Source of the DNA: a virus
Virus record (IMG/VR): IMGVR_UViG_3300032893_000160
Span: 1 to 38,813 of that record
Length of the DNA: 38,813 bases
Direction: 5' to 3' (one strand)
Shown here: in pieces, positions 1 to 8,276 of the stretch
How positions within the stretch are numbered: the stretch's first letter is position 1
Layout: every line of letters begins with the position of its first letter
Notes under the pieces: model-generated
What the model was told of the DNA's origin: nothing
Databases searched by the model: none
Seen by the model: the letters and a program-made list of their open reading frames with translations, nothing else
Program-made: the position numbers and the translations under genes

Positions 1-914
1 TTTTAGAACTGCAAAAGAGAAGAGAATCCGGAAGAAGCGTCTATGATTCCCTATTAAAAGCTGGTTATCCCGAAGAAACTGCAAGAATTTGGCAAAATCA
101 GATGGAAAATGCTCCTGTTGGAGGACAATCTGATGTCATTAAGAATGTTAATGATCTCATCAGAAGATCTAAGTCAGGTAAGGGAATTGGTGGACAAGTA
201 GAAACTAAGGCTGAAGTAAAGCCTAATATTGATATTCCAGGCACTAATATTGGCCCACTAGAATTAGATTTTCCAGAACTTCCTGAGCCAATTGGTATGA
301 CTCCATCTGATATCGTTAAACAGAATGAATATCGTGAAAAAACAAATACTCCTCTCTATAACGAAACAGTCGATCGCTTAAATGCTTTAGATGATGAATA
401 CCGAGAAGTTAAACATCTTCAAGAGTTAAACGAAATTCCTGGTGCACTTCCAACTGGAATTCAAAAGTGGAATGTGGATTGGGATACAGGTGATTTGCGA
501 GTAAGAGCGCTAGCTACTCCAGAAGCTCAAGATTATGTAAAGACAATTGCTAGGATGGCTAGGCGAGCCAAAGACTTTTTCCCTGGTCGTGTCACTAATT
601 TTGACTTAGATCAGTTCAAACAGGGATTTCCAACTCTTGCGAATAGTCCGGAAGGTAGAAAGTTAATTGCCGAACAATTAGCCCTTGGGAATAGAATTGC
701 CTATCTAAAAGATGAAACATTTAAGGCTGCTATGGATCATTATGGTTCTGGAGCTGATCCTGTTTTAATCAAGAAACATGCAACTGAGAATTACCGCCGT
801 CTCAAGTCTCAACTTGAAGATCAATTGAAACAGGTAAATTCTAAGGCTAGATCAATGGTTGATAGAGAATCACAAAAAGAAACGAGACCTTCTTTAGATG
901 AGATTTTCGGATGA
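1..914 (+). CDS. 3' part of a wrap-around internal virion protein (continues from 38426)
   Basis: The frame is open from base 3 and has no start before an internal ATG at 102. Joined to the frame open at the right edge through the shared 9 bases, it gives one protein of about 430 residues starting at 38426. The visible part is charged and mostly helical, with coiled-coil-like stretches near its end and motifs such as LLKAGYPEETARIW, similar in style to the AGYS..EI repeats of the next gene. It overlaps that gene by 4 bases (ATGA). Its place behind a Gly/Ala/Gln-rich protein and before a 640-residue protein suggests an ejection or internal core protein. That role is inferred from order; I recognise no family. 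Confidence 0.75.
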   Translation, partial: LELQKRRESGRSVYDSLLKAGYPEETARIWQNQMENAPVGGQSDVIKNVNDLIRRSKSGKGIGGQVETKAEVKPNIDIPGTNIGPLELDFPELPEPIGMTPSDIVKQNEYREKTNTPLYNETVDRLNALDDEYREVKHLQELNEIPGALPTGIQKWNVDWDTGDLRVRALATPEAQDYVKTIARMARRAKDFFPGRVTNFDLDQFKQGFPTLANSPEGRKLIAEQLALGNRIAYLKDETFKAAMDHYGSGADPVLIKKHATENYRRLKSQLEDQLKQVNSKARSMVDRESQKETRPSLDEIFG

Positions 915-2833
915 GTTATCAAGAGAAATATCAAAAAGCTAGAGAGGCTGGATATTCTGATGAAGAAATCATGGAATATCTTTCCAAAAAAGATCCTTCT
1001 TTTGAGCAGAAGATGGAGAAAGCACAAGAGATAGGATATACCCCTCAAGAAGTTCTGTCTTATTTTAATACACCTAAACAAGAGGAAAAGCCTGAAGAAA
1101 CAGGTTTTAAAGATTATGTCTCTGATTTTGGGAAACAAGCCGTTCAAGGGCTTGGAGTTGGTGCTATTGGCACTTACGGTGATATCCTTGATTTACTTGG
1201 CGTACAAGCCAAAGAAATCCTTCCTGGAGAGAAAGCCAAATACAGTCGCGAATTCGATATCTTGGAGAAGATGGAGCAAGGAAACAAGCCATCATTCGGA
1301 GAACTCATGGAGTTATCGGGTGACGACGATATAGTTCCAAGATATTCTCGATTACCTTCATCTCAAGAAGCAGAACAATTAGGTTCTGATTTGGGTCTTA
1401 TTTCTGAACCAAAAACAGCGGCAGGTCGATACGGTCGTAGAATTGGTAAACTTGGTGGTGCAGGAGCTGCACTTGGAGGTGGTGGTATTGTAGCACCAAT
1501 TGTAGCTGGAATAGCTGGTCAGACATTAGAAGAGCTTGGAGCTCCTCCTTGGGCGCAAGCAGCAGCAGAAATTATCGCTACATTGAAATATGCTCCTAAA
1601 TCAAATGTTCCAGTCACTTCAAAAAGCAAAGAAGTTGAGAAAGTCGTTCAAGATTTGAGAAAAGCTGGATTTTCCGAGCAAGATATTACGTTAGCCAAAA
1701 ACTCTCTTGAACAAAGAAATATCCTAAAAAAGATCTCTAAACCGACAGATAAATCTAAGAGAGCATTTCAACACGCTGAAGAGAATACAGCTAAGAATTT
1801 TGATAAGATTTTGGAGTCTTCATTTGAAGGTTTAACAACAGAAGGTCCCGATGTTTTCAAAAATATATCTGCTGATATTTTTCATAATCTTGATGAGATT
1901 GCTCAGAAAGTTCCTGTTTCTCAAACTTCAGAATTTGCACAAGATTTGAGTGAAATTGTTAAGTCTTTGGAGAAAACCTTAGCTGGAACTCCTCAAGAAA
2001 ATCAAATTATTGAGTTCTTAAATAAGGCAATAGAAAGCAGTAGGCCAAAATTTAAAGGAGGAAAAGCCGCGGTTCTCGAACAACCATCTTCTTTACTTGA
2101 TCAATTTGGAAATAGGATTATGGCTCCTGGAAAACCTGCAATTCCAGCTCAAAGAGCTCCCGATTTAACAGCTGACTATTATTTGAGATTTTACAAGGGA
2201 TTGAATGCTATAGGACAATGGGACAATCCAAAACAGCGTGAATTTGTCTTTTCCAAGGTTAAAGATGCAGTCAAAAAGGTTTTGGTCAAACAGGGAAAAG
2301 AAGGAATAGAAGTAGCTAATGAGTTAGAAAGAGCTAATAAATCCTGGATGAAATATCTAAAAGCGGAAAATATTTCAGATCTCCTGAGAAAATATTCAAC
2401 AGAAGACGGAATAAATTTTACAAGGTTATCAAAATCTCTTGAAAACCATAAGAATTACGATGTTTTAGTCGATGGACTCGGAGCAGAAAAAGCAAAAAAT
2501 CTTAAATTGATTGCCGATACAGGAAAGAGCATCAAAAATCTGGATAAGCAAATCACAGGTGATCAAGCTAAACAAATTTTTGGCTCTTTAAAGTTATGGG
2601 AATTTGCTAAATCAGTAGCTACTTTAAACCTAAAATCATTAGGTCTTATCATTGGTAACGAATTAGCTGGTAAATTTGCCACCAAGCTTTTAACTGATGA
2701 AAAATACCAAAACATAGCTAGAAGAATGATGCAGGCTGCTTCAGATCAAAAATGGATGCAAATGAGCATACTATCTAGAAATCTTCAATCTATGCTTACC
2801 AAGGAAGGCAATCAAACTTCGCAAGAAGAATAG
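911..2833 (+). CDS. Large internal virion (ejection-type) protein
   Basis: This 640-residue protein starts with two similar N-terminal repeats, AREAGYSDEEIMEYL (about residues 11-25) and AQEIGYTPQEVLSYF (about 38-52). A Gly/Ala-rich hydrophobic stretch follows at about residues 175-205 (GAGAALGGGGIVAPIVAG), which could insert in a membrane. The rest is long, charged and helical, with another hydrophobic patch near residues 570-590. This pattern is typical of podovirus proteins carried in the capsid and ejected with DNA, but no enzymatic motif is visible (no lysozyme or transglycosylase signature). The start overlaps the previous stop, so translation is probably coupled. The function is inferred from architecture and position. 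Confidence 0.75.
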   Translation: MSYQEKYQKAREAGYSDEEIMEYLSKKDPSFEQKMEKAQEIGYTPQEVLSYFNTPKQEEKPEETGFKDYVSDFGKQAVQGLGVGAIGTYGDILDLLGVQAKEILPGEKAKYSREFDILEKMEQGNKPSFGELMELSGDDDIVPRYSRLPSSQEAEQLGSDLGLISEPKTAAGRYGRRIGKLGGAGAALGGGGIVAPIVAGIAGQTLEELGAPPWAQAAAEIIATLKYAPKSNVPVTSKSKEVEKVVQDLRKAGFSEQDITLAKNSLEQRNILKKISKPTDKSKRAFQHAEENTAKNFDKILESSFEGLTTEGPDVFKNISADIFHNLDEIAQKVPVSQTSEFAQDLSEIVKSLEKTLAGTPQENQIIEFLNKAIESSRPKFKGGKAAVLEQPSSLLDQFGNRIMAPGKPAIPAQRAPDLTADYYLRFYKGLNAIGQWDNPKQREFVFSKVKDAVKKVLVKQGKEGIEVANELERANKSWMKYLKAENISDLLRKYSTEDGINFTRLSKSLENHKNYDVLVDGLGAEKAKNLKLIADTGKSIKNLDKQITGDQAKQIFGSLKLWEFAKSVATLNLKSLGLIIGNELAGKFATKLLTDEKYQNIARRMMQAASDQKWMQMSILSRNLQSMLTKEGNQTSQEE

Positions 2834-2873
2834 TCCCTATAAAACCTATTACAACAAATCCTAAAATAATCAT
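2796..2873 (-). CDS. Possible 25-residue single-span membrane peptide
   Basis: The reading frame encodes a 25-residue peptide, hydrophobic from MIILGFVVIGFIGTILLA onward and ending in KFDCLPW. A strong AAGGAG ribosome binding site lies six bases before the ATG and overlaps the stop of the 72-residue minus-strand gene, as in an operon. Its 3' half is antisense to the end of the large plus-strand virion gene. A membrane microprotein next to another membrane protein could act in lysis (holin or antiholin) or exclusion, but nothing proves this. A peptide this short may also be chance; the good ribosome site is the main support. Confidence 0.4.
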   Translation of the reverse strand: MIILGFVVIGFIGTILLAKFDCLPW

Positions 2874-2884
2874 TTTTCATCTCC

Positions 2885-3103
2885 TTAGGGATCTGTCCTT
2901 GGTTTTTTTGTTCGTTCATCAAGACCGCATAGTTTTCCATGAAAGTCTTTCATTTCTTTATCAATATCAGCTCGCCAACCATCGATTTTAGCTTCAAAAG
3001 CTTTCATGTCAGATCTAAGCCAAGAAATGAGGGCTATATTAGAACCAATAATGGCAACGGTTGTTCCAATAATGGTTACTACTAGTGTTACATCGCATTC
3101 CAT
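2885..3103 (-). CDS. Small membrane-anchored coiled-coil protein
   Basis: This 72-residue protein has one N-terminal transmembrane helix (about residues 5-27, LVVTIIGTTVAIIGSNIALI) followed by a charged helix ending in the motif DFHGKLCGLDER. The ATG is preceded by GAAGGTGA, a fair ribosome site. From memory, small proteins with a single helix and a DFH.[KR]L motif are common in Legionella, chlamydia-like and other amoeba-associated bacteria and their mobile elements, usually without known function. It lies between the HTH gene and the 25-residue membrane peptide on the minus strand. Possible roles are lysis (holin-like) or superinfection exclusion; both are guesses. Confidence 0.7.
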   Translation of the reverse strand: MECDVTLVVTIIGTTVAIIGSNIALISWLRSDMKAFEAKIDGWRADIDKEMKDFHGKLCGLDERTKKPRTDP

Positions 3104-3116
3104 ATTTCACCTTCCC

Positions 3117-3302
3117 TTATTTTTTCTCGCACATTCCTTGAAGATACAATCTCTCTAATTCGGATTCAGCTATCCTCCATGGGGACTTTTTTCCTAATCC
3201 AGGTCTAGAAGCATAGATTTTACCCTCTCGGATTGATCTTCTAACCGTTCCTGGATGGATTTTCAAACGTTTAGCAAATTCTTCTACAGTAAGAAAATTC
3301 AT
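3117..3302 (-). CDS. Excisionase-like helix-turn-helix DNA-binding protein
   Basis: The 61-residue product is almost entirely one MerR/HTH_17-type winged helix: LTVEEFAKRLKIHPGTVRRSIREGK is the helix-turn-helix, followed by the wing with SPWRIAESELERL. This is the fold of phage excisionases and small regulators. I start it at ATG 3302 rather than the ATG seven codons upstream, because AAAGGAGGT lies exactly four bases before it. No integrase is found in the window, so it may be a transcription regulator of the flanking divergent units rather than an excision factor. A palindrome at 3340-3350 upstream is a candidate operator. Confidence 0.8.
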   Translation of the reverse strand: MNFLTVEEFAKRLKIHPGTVRRSIREGKIYASRPGLGKKSPWRIAESELERLYLQGMCEKK

Positions 3303-3339
3303 ACTTACCTCCTTTAGGTTCACATACGATTACATTGTT

Positions 3340-3350
3340 GCACATTGTGC
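3340..3350. promoter_or_regulatory. Candidate operator palindrome GCACATTGTGC
   Basis: The 11-bp sequence GCACA-T-TGTGC is a perfect palindrome between the minus-strand HTH gene and the plus-strand fibre gene. An overlapping direct repeat, CATTGT spaced by 10 bases, is also present. TTGACT on the minus strand just beyond it (near 3358) could be a -35 box. It may bind the HTH protein encoded alongside, which is an inference. Confidence 0.35.
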
Positions 3351-3449
3351 GATATAAGTCAAAGCATTAAGCATCGACAAATATATATATTGACCAGCGT
3401 GAATTTTATACAGCAGTTTTTTGCTTAACCCCAACAGGAGTAAAAAACT

Positions 3450-4319
3450 ATGTCTAAGATGTTTCAAGTTTATGGTGTTGGTCAGGCTCTTTTTCCTGTT
3501 CTTCCACCTCCTTTGCCTTTTCAGAATGCGCCAACTAGCAACCAAACAAACTATGAAATTGGTCAGCTAGTTTTTACACCTCCTCATTCTCCTACAGCTT
3601 TTTATCTTTATGGTGGCGGAGGAAACTGGATTCAAATTGCTGATTCTGACGGACCAGTTGAATCAGTTTTAGGAACGACTAATCAGATTACCGTAACGAC
3701 TTCTTCTGGAGTAGCGACCGTCTCCTTACCTTCGGCTATCGTTGCCCCAGGATCGTTGACTACAACTACCACTTTAGCAGCCACAACCACTATTACTGCT
3801 GGTACAGGATTAACAGTGACGACAGGAAATGCTGTGGTTTCGACAGGTAATATTACAGCAACATTAGGAAACATAGCTGCTACCGCTGGATCAGTATCCG
3901 CTGGAACTACTGTGTCAGCAGGAACTACAGTGACAGCTGGAACAGGAATCACTTCAACTACAGGCAACATTGTCGCAACTGCTGGTGCTGTGAATGCTGG
4001 AACCTCAATGACAGCAACCTTGGGTAATATCACCGCAACAAATGGTAACGTTGTATTGAATACAGCAGGAAATAAAATAGTCATCGCAACAGGTTCAAAC
4101 GCATCTGTAGGAACTTCATCAGCTATGTCGGGAACTCCAGGCGCAGTAACAGTGGCCACAACAGCTTGCTCTGCTACTGCTAAGATCTTCTATTCAAGAG
4201 CTACTACTGGAGGAACACCAGGACAAGTTTCCATTACTGCGCAAGATGGAACCGGATTTACTCTTACCTCAACTGGTAATGAGACATCTACATTTAACTG
4301 GTGGATTATTAACGCATAA
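3450..4319 (+). CDS. Tail-fibre-like protein with TG-rich beta repeats
   Basis: This 289-residue protein has an N-terminal Pro-rich segment (VLPPPLPFQNAP) and a GW-like patch (YLYGGGGNWIQIADSDG). A long low-complexity region of Thr/Gly/Ala-rich repeats (TAGTG, TTGN, ATLGNI units, about residues 110-215) follows, typical of triple-stranded beta fibres. The C-terminal domain, from about 220, ends in FNWWIINA. AGGAG lies about ten bases before the ATG. It opens the fibre cluster and probably encodes a receptor-binding or fibre component. The exact family is not recognised. Confidence 0.75.
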   Translation: MSKMFQVYGVGQALFPVLPPPLPFQNAPTSNQTNYEIGQLVFTPPHSPTAFYLYGGGGNWIQIADSDGPVESVLGTTNQITVTTSSGVATVSLPSAIVAPGSLTTTTTLAATTTITAGTGLTVTTGNAVVSTGNITATLGNIAATAGSVSAGTTVSAGTTVTAGTGITSTTGNIVATAGAVNAGTSMTATLGNITATNGNVVLNTAGNKIVIATGSNASVGTSSAMSGTPGAVTVATTACSATAKIFYSRATTGGTPGQVSITAQDGTGFTLTSTGNETSTFNWWIINA

Positions 4320-4330
4320 GGAGTTAGGTG

Positions 4331-4669
4331 ATGACTACAAACAAAGCCAAAGTAGATACGTTGAGGACTCTTGCTTACACTAGCATTTCTGGAACATATG
4401 CCGCTGTAGGGCCTGCTCAATCATATCCAGCTAGAATTATATGCTTCACCAACACTACAGATGCAGACATGATCTTTAGTATGGATGGAACTACAGACCA
4501 ATTGATTGTCGCGGCTGGAGGATTCAAGCTATTTGACATCACTACCAATCATCGTCCTGTTAATCAAGACGATTTTTGCTTTTCAAATGGAACGCAATGG
4601 TATGTGAAGCAAAATTCTTCTACAACCAAAGGGGCTGTGTACATTGAAATCGTCTACGCTCAACCGTAA
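4331..4669 (+). CDS. Small virion-associated beta protein
   Basis: The 112-residue product is rich in beta-prone stretches (YPARIICFTNTTDADMIFSM, TQWYVKQNSS...VYIEIVYAQ). It resembles small phage structural or fibre-associated proteins that report a sample-like surface domain, but I cannot name a family. I choose ATG 4331 over the GTG one codon upstream because GGAG sits at 4320-4323. It lies between two fibre genes in one unit and is probably part of the adsorption apparatus. Confidence 0.65.
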   Translation: MTTNKAKVDTLRTLAYTSISGTYAAVGPAQSYPARIICFTNTTDADMIFSMDGTTDQLIVAAGGFKLFDITTNHRPVNQDDFCFSNGTQWYVKQNSSTTKGAVYIEIVYAQP

Positions 4670-4685
4670 TGTGCAAGCGCCTCTA

Positions 4686-5336
4686 ATGGCAGAGAAAAGA
4701 TTGCAAGCCCTCATGCAGAAAGAGATGATAGAGCATCAACATATCATCTCTTCTCATCATAAAGAAATGCAATCCTTACGCGATTCTTTGAAAATCGCTA
4801 TGGAAAGGTTCGATTCTCTATTCAATCATTGCGAATCAGTAATTCAAGATCATACTGCTTCTCATAATGAGGAAATTTCAAAACTTCAAGAGAAGATTAA
4901 AAATCATGAAGTTATGATTTCTGAACAGAAAAAAACTATTCTTTCTCTGTATCAAGAAATAAATGATTTTCATCAGAGTCATGCAAGTAAAAAAGATATA
5001 GAAAATCACAGAAAAGAGATGGCTAATCGTTCAAATGAAACAATGATTCATCATCTCAATTCCATTCAATCATTACAGCAAGACATGAAATCTTTATTTC
5101 AAACATTAAGTGAAGAGTTAAAACAACTTAAACTTGATTTTTTTAGAGATTATGACTCGTTAAAAGCAAGTATAGACGATAGATTTTCACTTTCAAAAAT
5201 GGATAAGGACGGCGTTTTAAAGGAAATAAGGGTGTATTACAAAACAATATTCATCATCGAGAAGAAGATTGAGCACCTATACATTCTAATAGAAAGAATT
5301 AATCAAAGAGGTGAGGTATGTCCCAAGCAGGATTAG
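4686..5336 (+). CDS. Coiled-coil protein of the fibre cluster
   Basis: This protein of about 216 residues is almost entirely alpha-helical and rich in Gln, His, Lys and Glu (HHKEMQSLRDSLKIAMERFDS and similar heptads), so long coiled coils are expected. No enzyme motif is seen. The start is uncertain: GTG at 4671 lies directly after the upstream stop and ATG at 4686 is five codons later, neither with a clear ribosome site. The end overlaps the next fibre gene by 19 bases. It may be a fibre stalk, a trimerisation helper or a tail-fibre assembly chaperone; position is the only argument. Confidence 0.65.
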   Translation: MAEKRLQALMQKEMIEHQHIISSHHKEMQSLRDSLKIAMERFDSLFNHCESVIQDHTASHNEEISKLQEKIKNHEVMISEQKKTILSLYQEINDFHQSHASKKDIENHRKEMANRSNETMIHHLNSIQSLQQDMKSLFQTLSEELKQLKLDFFRDYDSLKASIDDRFSLSKMDKDGVLKEIRVYYKTIFIIEKKIEHLYILIERINQRGEVCPKQD

Positions 5337-6979
5337 TAGATATTGAGGGATCACATCCTCAGATTCCAACATCTTTTGTAACCGATAGTGGAACCGCTGT
5401 CCCAATAGCCAACGTCCTAGAAATTCTTGGGACTACCGTTGCTGCACACGGGATTCCAGTGCGAACGACAGGAGCCGCTAATATCGTCACTGTTCAGGCT
5501 CAATACGCATCTGCAAATGCAACAACCGATGCAACAAAAGCTGGATTTTCCTCATTCAATTCATCTCAATTTACTGTTGATGCCAATGGATTTGTCTCTA
5601 TTTCAGCATCAGGTGAAGGATCTTTTCAAGTTGACGCTTCGACTGCTCCAGGAACAAATCCAGTTTTACCTAACGGTTCGGGGATTGTAACAGTTACGGG
5701 AGGTCAAGTAGCCGCAGGAACTACAGCTAATGTAATTCAAACAAATTCTCTTGCCGCGAATACCTACACCATCCAAATCCAAAGAAGCCAGGCAGTTGGT
5801 GTATCAACCGTGGGGGATAACGGAGTTTCTCACTTCAATTCCACTTATTTTACTGTGGATTCCAATGGATTTGTCTCTATTAATGGCTCTGCAATTGGGG
5901 AGACAATTACCGGAAACGTTGGAGGTGCTCTTTCTCCAACAGCGGGTAACTGGAATATCCTCGGAACATCAACGGCTGCTGGAAGCACTCCAGTCCAAAC
6001 CTCCGGATCTGTTAGCACTCTGACTGTCCAAGTGCAAAAATCACAAGCAATTGCTGCAACAGATGCAACTAAAGTCGGATTAGCAGCCTTTGACTCGGCA
6101 AGATTCACAGTAGATGGAAATGGTTTCGTTTCTATCAATGGATCTGGAATTGGAGAGACGATTACAGGTCAGTCAGGTGGAGCTCTTAGCCCAACTTCCG
6201 GTAACTGGAATATATTTGGTGCCTCAACAGCCGCAGGAACAAGTCCAGTTACGACATCTGGTTCAGTTAGCACTTTGACCGTAAACGTTCAGAAATCTCA
6301 AGCCATAGCATCAACAGATGCAACAAAGATTGGCTTGGCTGCATTTGATTCATCTAGCTTTAGTGTAGATGCAAATGGATTCGTGACTTTAAAAGGTGGG
6401 TCTGAAGCTATCGACTCAATCGGTGTAGATGCTACATCTGGTACTGGTACCAATCCAGTCTTACCCGATGCAAATGGATTGGTGACAGTTAATGGGGTGA
6501 GAGTAGCTGCGGGAACTAATCCTATTAGAACTGTTTCTACTGCTCCCAATCTTTACCAAATTCAATTACAGACATCTCAGGCAATAGCTTCCACAGATGC
6601 TACAAAAGTTGGTGTATGTAATTTTAATTCTGCTCAATTTACAGTAGATTCCAATGGTTTTGTTTCAATTACTAACTTTTCTCCATTTGCTTATACCACT
6701 GTCAATCATGCTCAATCTCCCTATACCGTGCTAAGTACTGATGAATATATTTCATGCGATCCATCAAGTGGAACGATTTCAATTTTACTTCCTAACGCCC
6801 CAACAACTTATCGAGAATTTGTCATCAAAGATAGAACTGGTAATGCCTCTACGAGCAATATTTCTGTGACAACAGTAGGTGGCGCAGTGACCATTGATGG
6901 TCAAACAACCTACACTCTTTCCGGAAATTACGGATCAATTAGTTTATTATTTAATGGCACAAGTTATGAGGTATATTAA
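5318..6979 (+). CDS. Repetitive tail fibre/adhesin-like protein
   Basis: The 553-residue protein contains at least five copies of a unit with the core FxVDxNGFVSIxG (about residues 88, 180, 265, 350 and 440). They are separated by stretches such as SQAIA.TDATK.G and GG.LSPT.GNWNI. The C-terminal domain (about 460-553, from FAYTTVNHAQSPYTVL to FNGTSYEVY) is of the type found at the distal end of many phage fibres and spikes. GAGGTGAGGT lies before the ATG, which overlaps the upstream gene. The stop overlaps the start of the next gene (TAATG). A role in host binding is well supported by this architecture; the receptor is unknown. Confidence 0.8.
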   Translation: MSQAGLVDIEGSHPQIPTSFVTDSGTAVPIANVLEILGTTVAAHGIPVRTTGAANIVTVQAQYASANATTDATKAGFSSFNSSQFTVDANGFVSISASGEGSFQVDASTAPGTNPVLPNGSGIVTVTGGQVAAGTTANVIQTNSLAANTYTIQIQRSQAVGVSTVGDNGVSHFNSTYFTVDSNGFVSINGSAIGETITGNVGGALSPTAGNWNILGTSTAAGSTPVQTSGSVSTLTVQVQKSQAIAATDATKVGLAAFDSARFTVDGNGFVSINGSGIGETITGQSGGALSPTSGNWNIFGASTAAGTSPVTTSGSVSTLTVNVQKSQAIASTDATKIGLAAFDSSSFSVDANGFVTLKGGSEAIDSIGVDATSGTGTNPVLPDANGLVTVNGVRVAAGTNPIRTVSTAPNLYQIQLQTSQAIASTDATKVGVCNFNSAQFTVDSNGFVSITNFSPFAYTTVNHAQSPYTVLSTDEYISCDPSSGTISILLPNAPTTYREFVIKDRTGNASTSNISVTTVGGAVTIDGQTTYTLSGNYGSISLLFNGTSYEVY

Positions 6980-8271
6980 TGGCTTACCGAAATTATAGTG
7001 TGGCTAATGGTTTTACAGTCGATCCAGCTGGAAACGGGGATTTTAAAACAATTGCGGCTGCCTTAACAGCAGCTTCAAGTCGAGGTGGCTCTGGAAGAAT
7101 AATATTAATGCCAGGAACTTATTCGGAAAATCCAGCTCTTGTTGCTGGATGGAATATAGAATCTTTCGTTGGCGATGGAATAACGCCTACAGTCACAATA
7201 TCAGGTACCTGTTCTTTTAGTTCAGTAGGAACGGTATGTATTAGCGGTGTTCGTCTTGCTTCTAATGGTGCAGAATTTCTTACGGTGACGGGTAGCGCAG
7301 CATCTGTAGTGAATTTATATAATTGTTATTTAACTACAGCTTTTGATCCTGGAATAACATATTCTTCCAGTTCTTCAAGCTCAGGAATAACTATTAGTTA
7401 CTGCCGATGTGATATATCTGCCTCAGCAAAAAAATTCTTCGCACATTCAAGTGCAGGAACTCTGAATATAATTCACAGCATTTGTACTAATAGCGGAGCA
7501 TCCACAACAGCAAGTACCTGCTCCTCAGGTGTTATAGGATGTCTTTTCTCACAAATAGCATTTCCCATAACTACTTCAAGCACAGGTGTTTTTTCAGGGA
7601 ATGAAACTTCTTTTAACACTGGAGCATTCAATACAACTCCTGTTACATGTGGTGGTGGAACAAGTTCTGGTATTCTCTGTGATTTTAATGGTGGTACAGC
7701 CTCGGCTTTATCTGTAGGCGGAACGCTTGGTTTAACTCAATGTACAATTGGGAGCTCAAATACTAATGCCGTTACAGGTGCAGGAACATTAACCTATTCT
7801 AATATTGCATTTAGCAGTACATCTTCCAAGATTAATGTCACAACTCAAACAGGTGGAGTTGGCTATGGAGGAGTCGTTCAAGCACCTTCTGCTGGATTTA
7901 TCGGTGAAAGAATTGAAAATACAGCCACTTCTGTTGCAATGACATCAAACACCCCAAAGACAGTCACAAGTATTAGTTTAACAGCTGGTGTATGGGACGT
8001 TTCTGGTTTAGCTGCTACCATTGCAACAGGCGGAACTGCCCTTGCTCAAGCATTTGTTGTTAATATTAGCACGACAGATAATACTGTTGTAGGAACTGCT
8101 GGGATACAAACATTCCAAACTAATGTGGCTGCTACTGTACTTTCTGGAAGCGTTCCTGCATATAGAGTCACATTAACAGCAACTACGACATATTATTTAG
8201 TGTGCAATGTCGTTTACACATCTACTACAGCACCAACAAATGGAAGACTTTCCGCAACAAGAGTGGGATGA
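6979..8271 (+). CDS. Tailspike-like beta-helix protein
   Basis: The 430-residue protein begins with a segment typical of right-handed beta-helix proteins (DPAGNGDFKTIAAALTAAS, then RIILMPGTYSENP), as in pectate-lyase-fold tailspikes. Ser/Thr/Gly-rich short strands fill about residues 80-290. A C-terminal domain from about 305 (GFIGERIENTATSVAMTSNTP, then TVTSISLTAGVWDVSGL) is a common fibre tip. No catalytic residues can be assigned, so it may bind or cleave a surface glycan. It is translated from an ATG overlapping the previous stop and is followed closely by the glycosyltransferase gene. Confidence 0.8.
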   Translation: MAYRNYSVANGFTVDPAGNGDFKTIAAALTAASSRGGSGRIILMPGTYSENPALVAGWNIESFVGDGITPTVTISGTCSFSSVGTVCISGVRLASNGAEFLTVTGSAASVVNLYNCYLTTAFDPGITYSSSSSSSGITISYCRCDISASAKKFFAHSSAGTLNIIHSICTNSGASTTASTCSSGVIGCLFSQIAFPITTSSTGVFSGNETSFNTGAFNTTPVTCGGGTSSGILCDFNGGTASALSVGGTLGLTQCTIGSSNTNAVTGAGTLTYSNIAFSSTSSKINVTTQTGGVGYGGVVQAPSAGFIGERIENTATSVAMTSNTPKTVTSISLTAGVWDVSGLAATIATGGTALAQAFVVNISTTDNTVVGTAGIQTFQTNVAATVLSGSVPAYRVTLTATTTYYLVCNVVYTSTTAPTNGRLSATRVG

Positions 8272-8276
8272 TTATT

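Noticed and set aside
3117-3302. Excisionase as proof of an integrating prophage
   Set aside because: The HTH fold is shared by many regulators, and no integrase or attachment site is visible.
3683-4159. Long open frame on the minus strand opposite the first fibre gene
   Set aside because: It mirrors the Thr/Gly/Ala-rich repeats of the fibre gene, giving a Val/Pro/Ala-rich low-complexity product with no ribosome site; it is an antisense shadow.
5318-6979. Repeats in the fibre gene as a DNA-level element
   Set aside because: The repetition follows protein units (FxVDxNGFVSI) with varied codons, so it reflects fibre structure rather than a DNA element.
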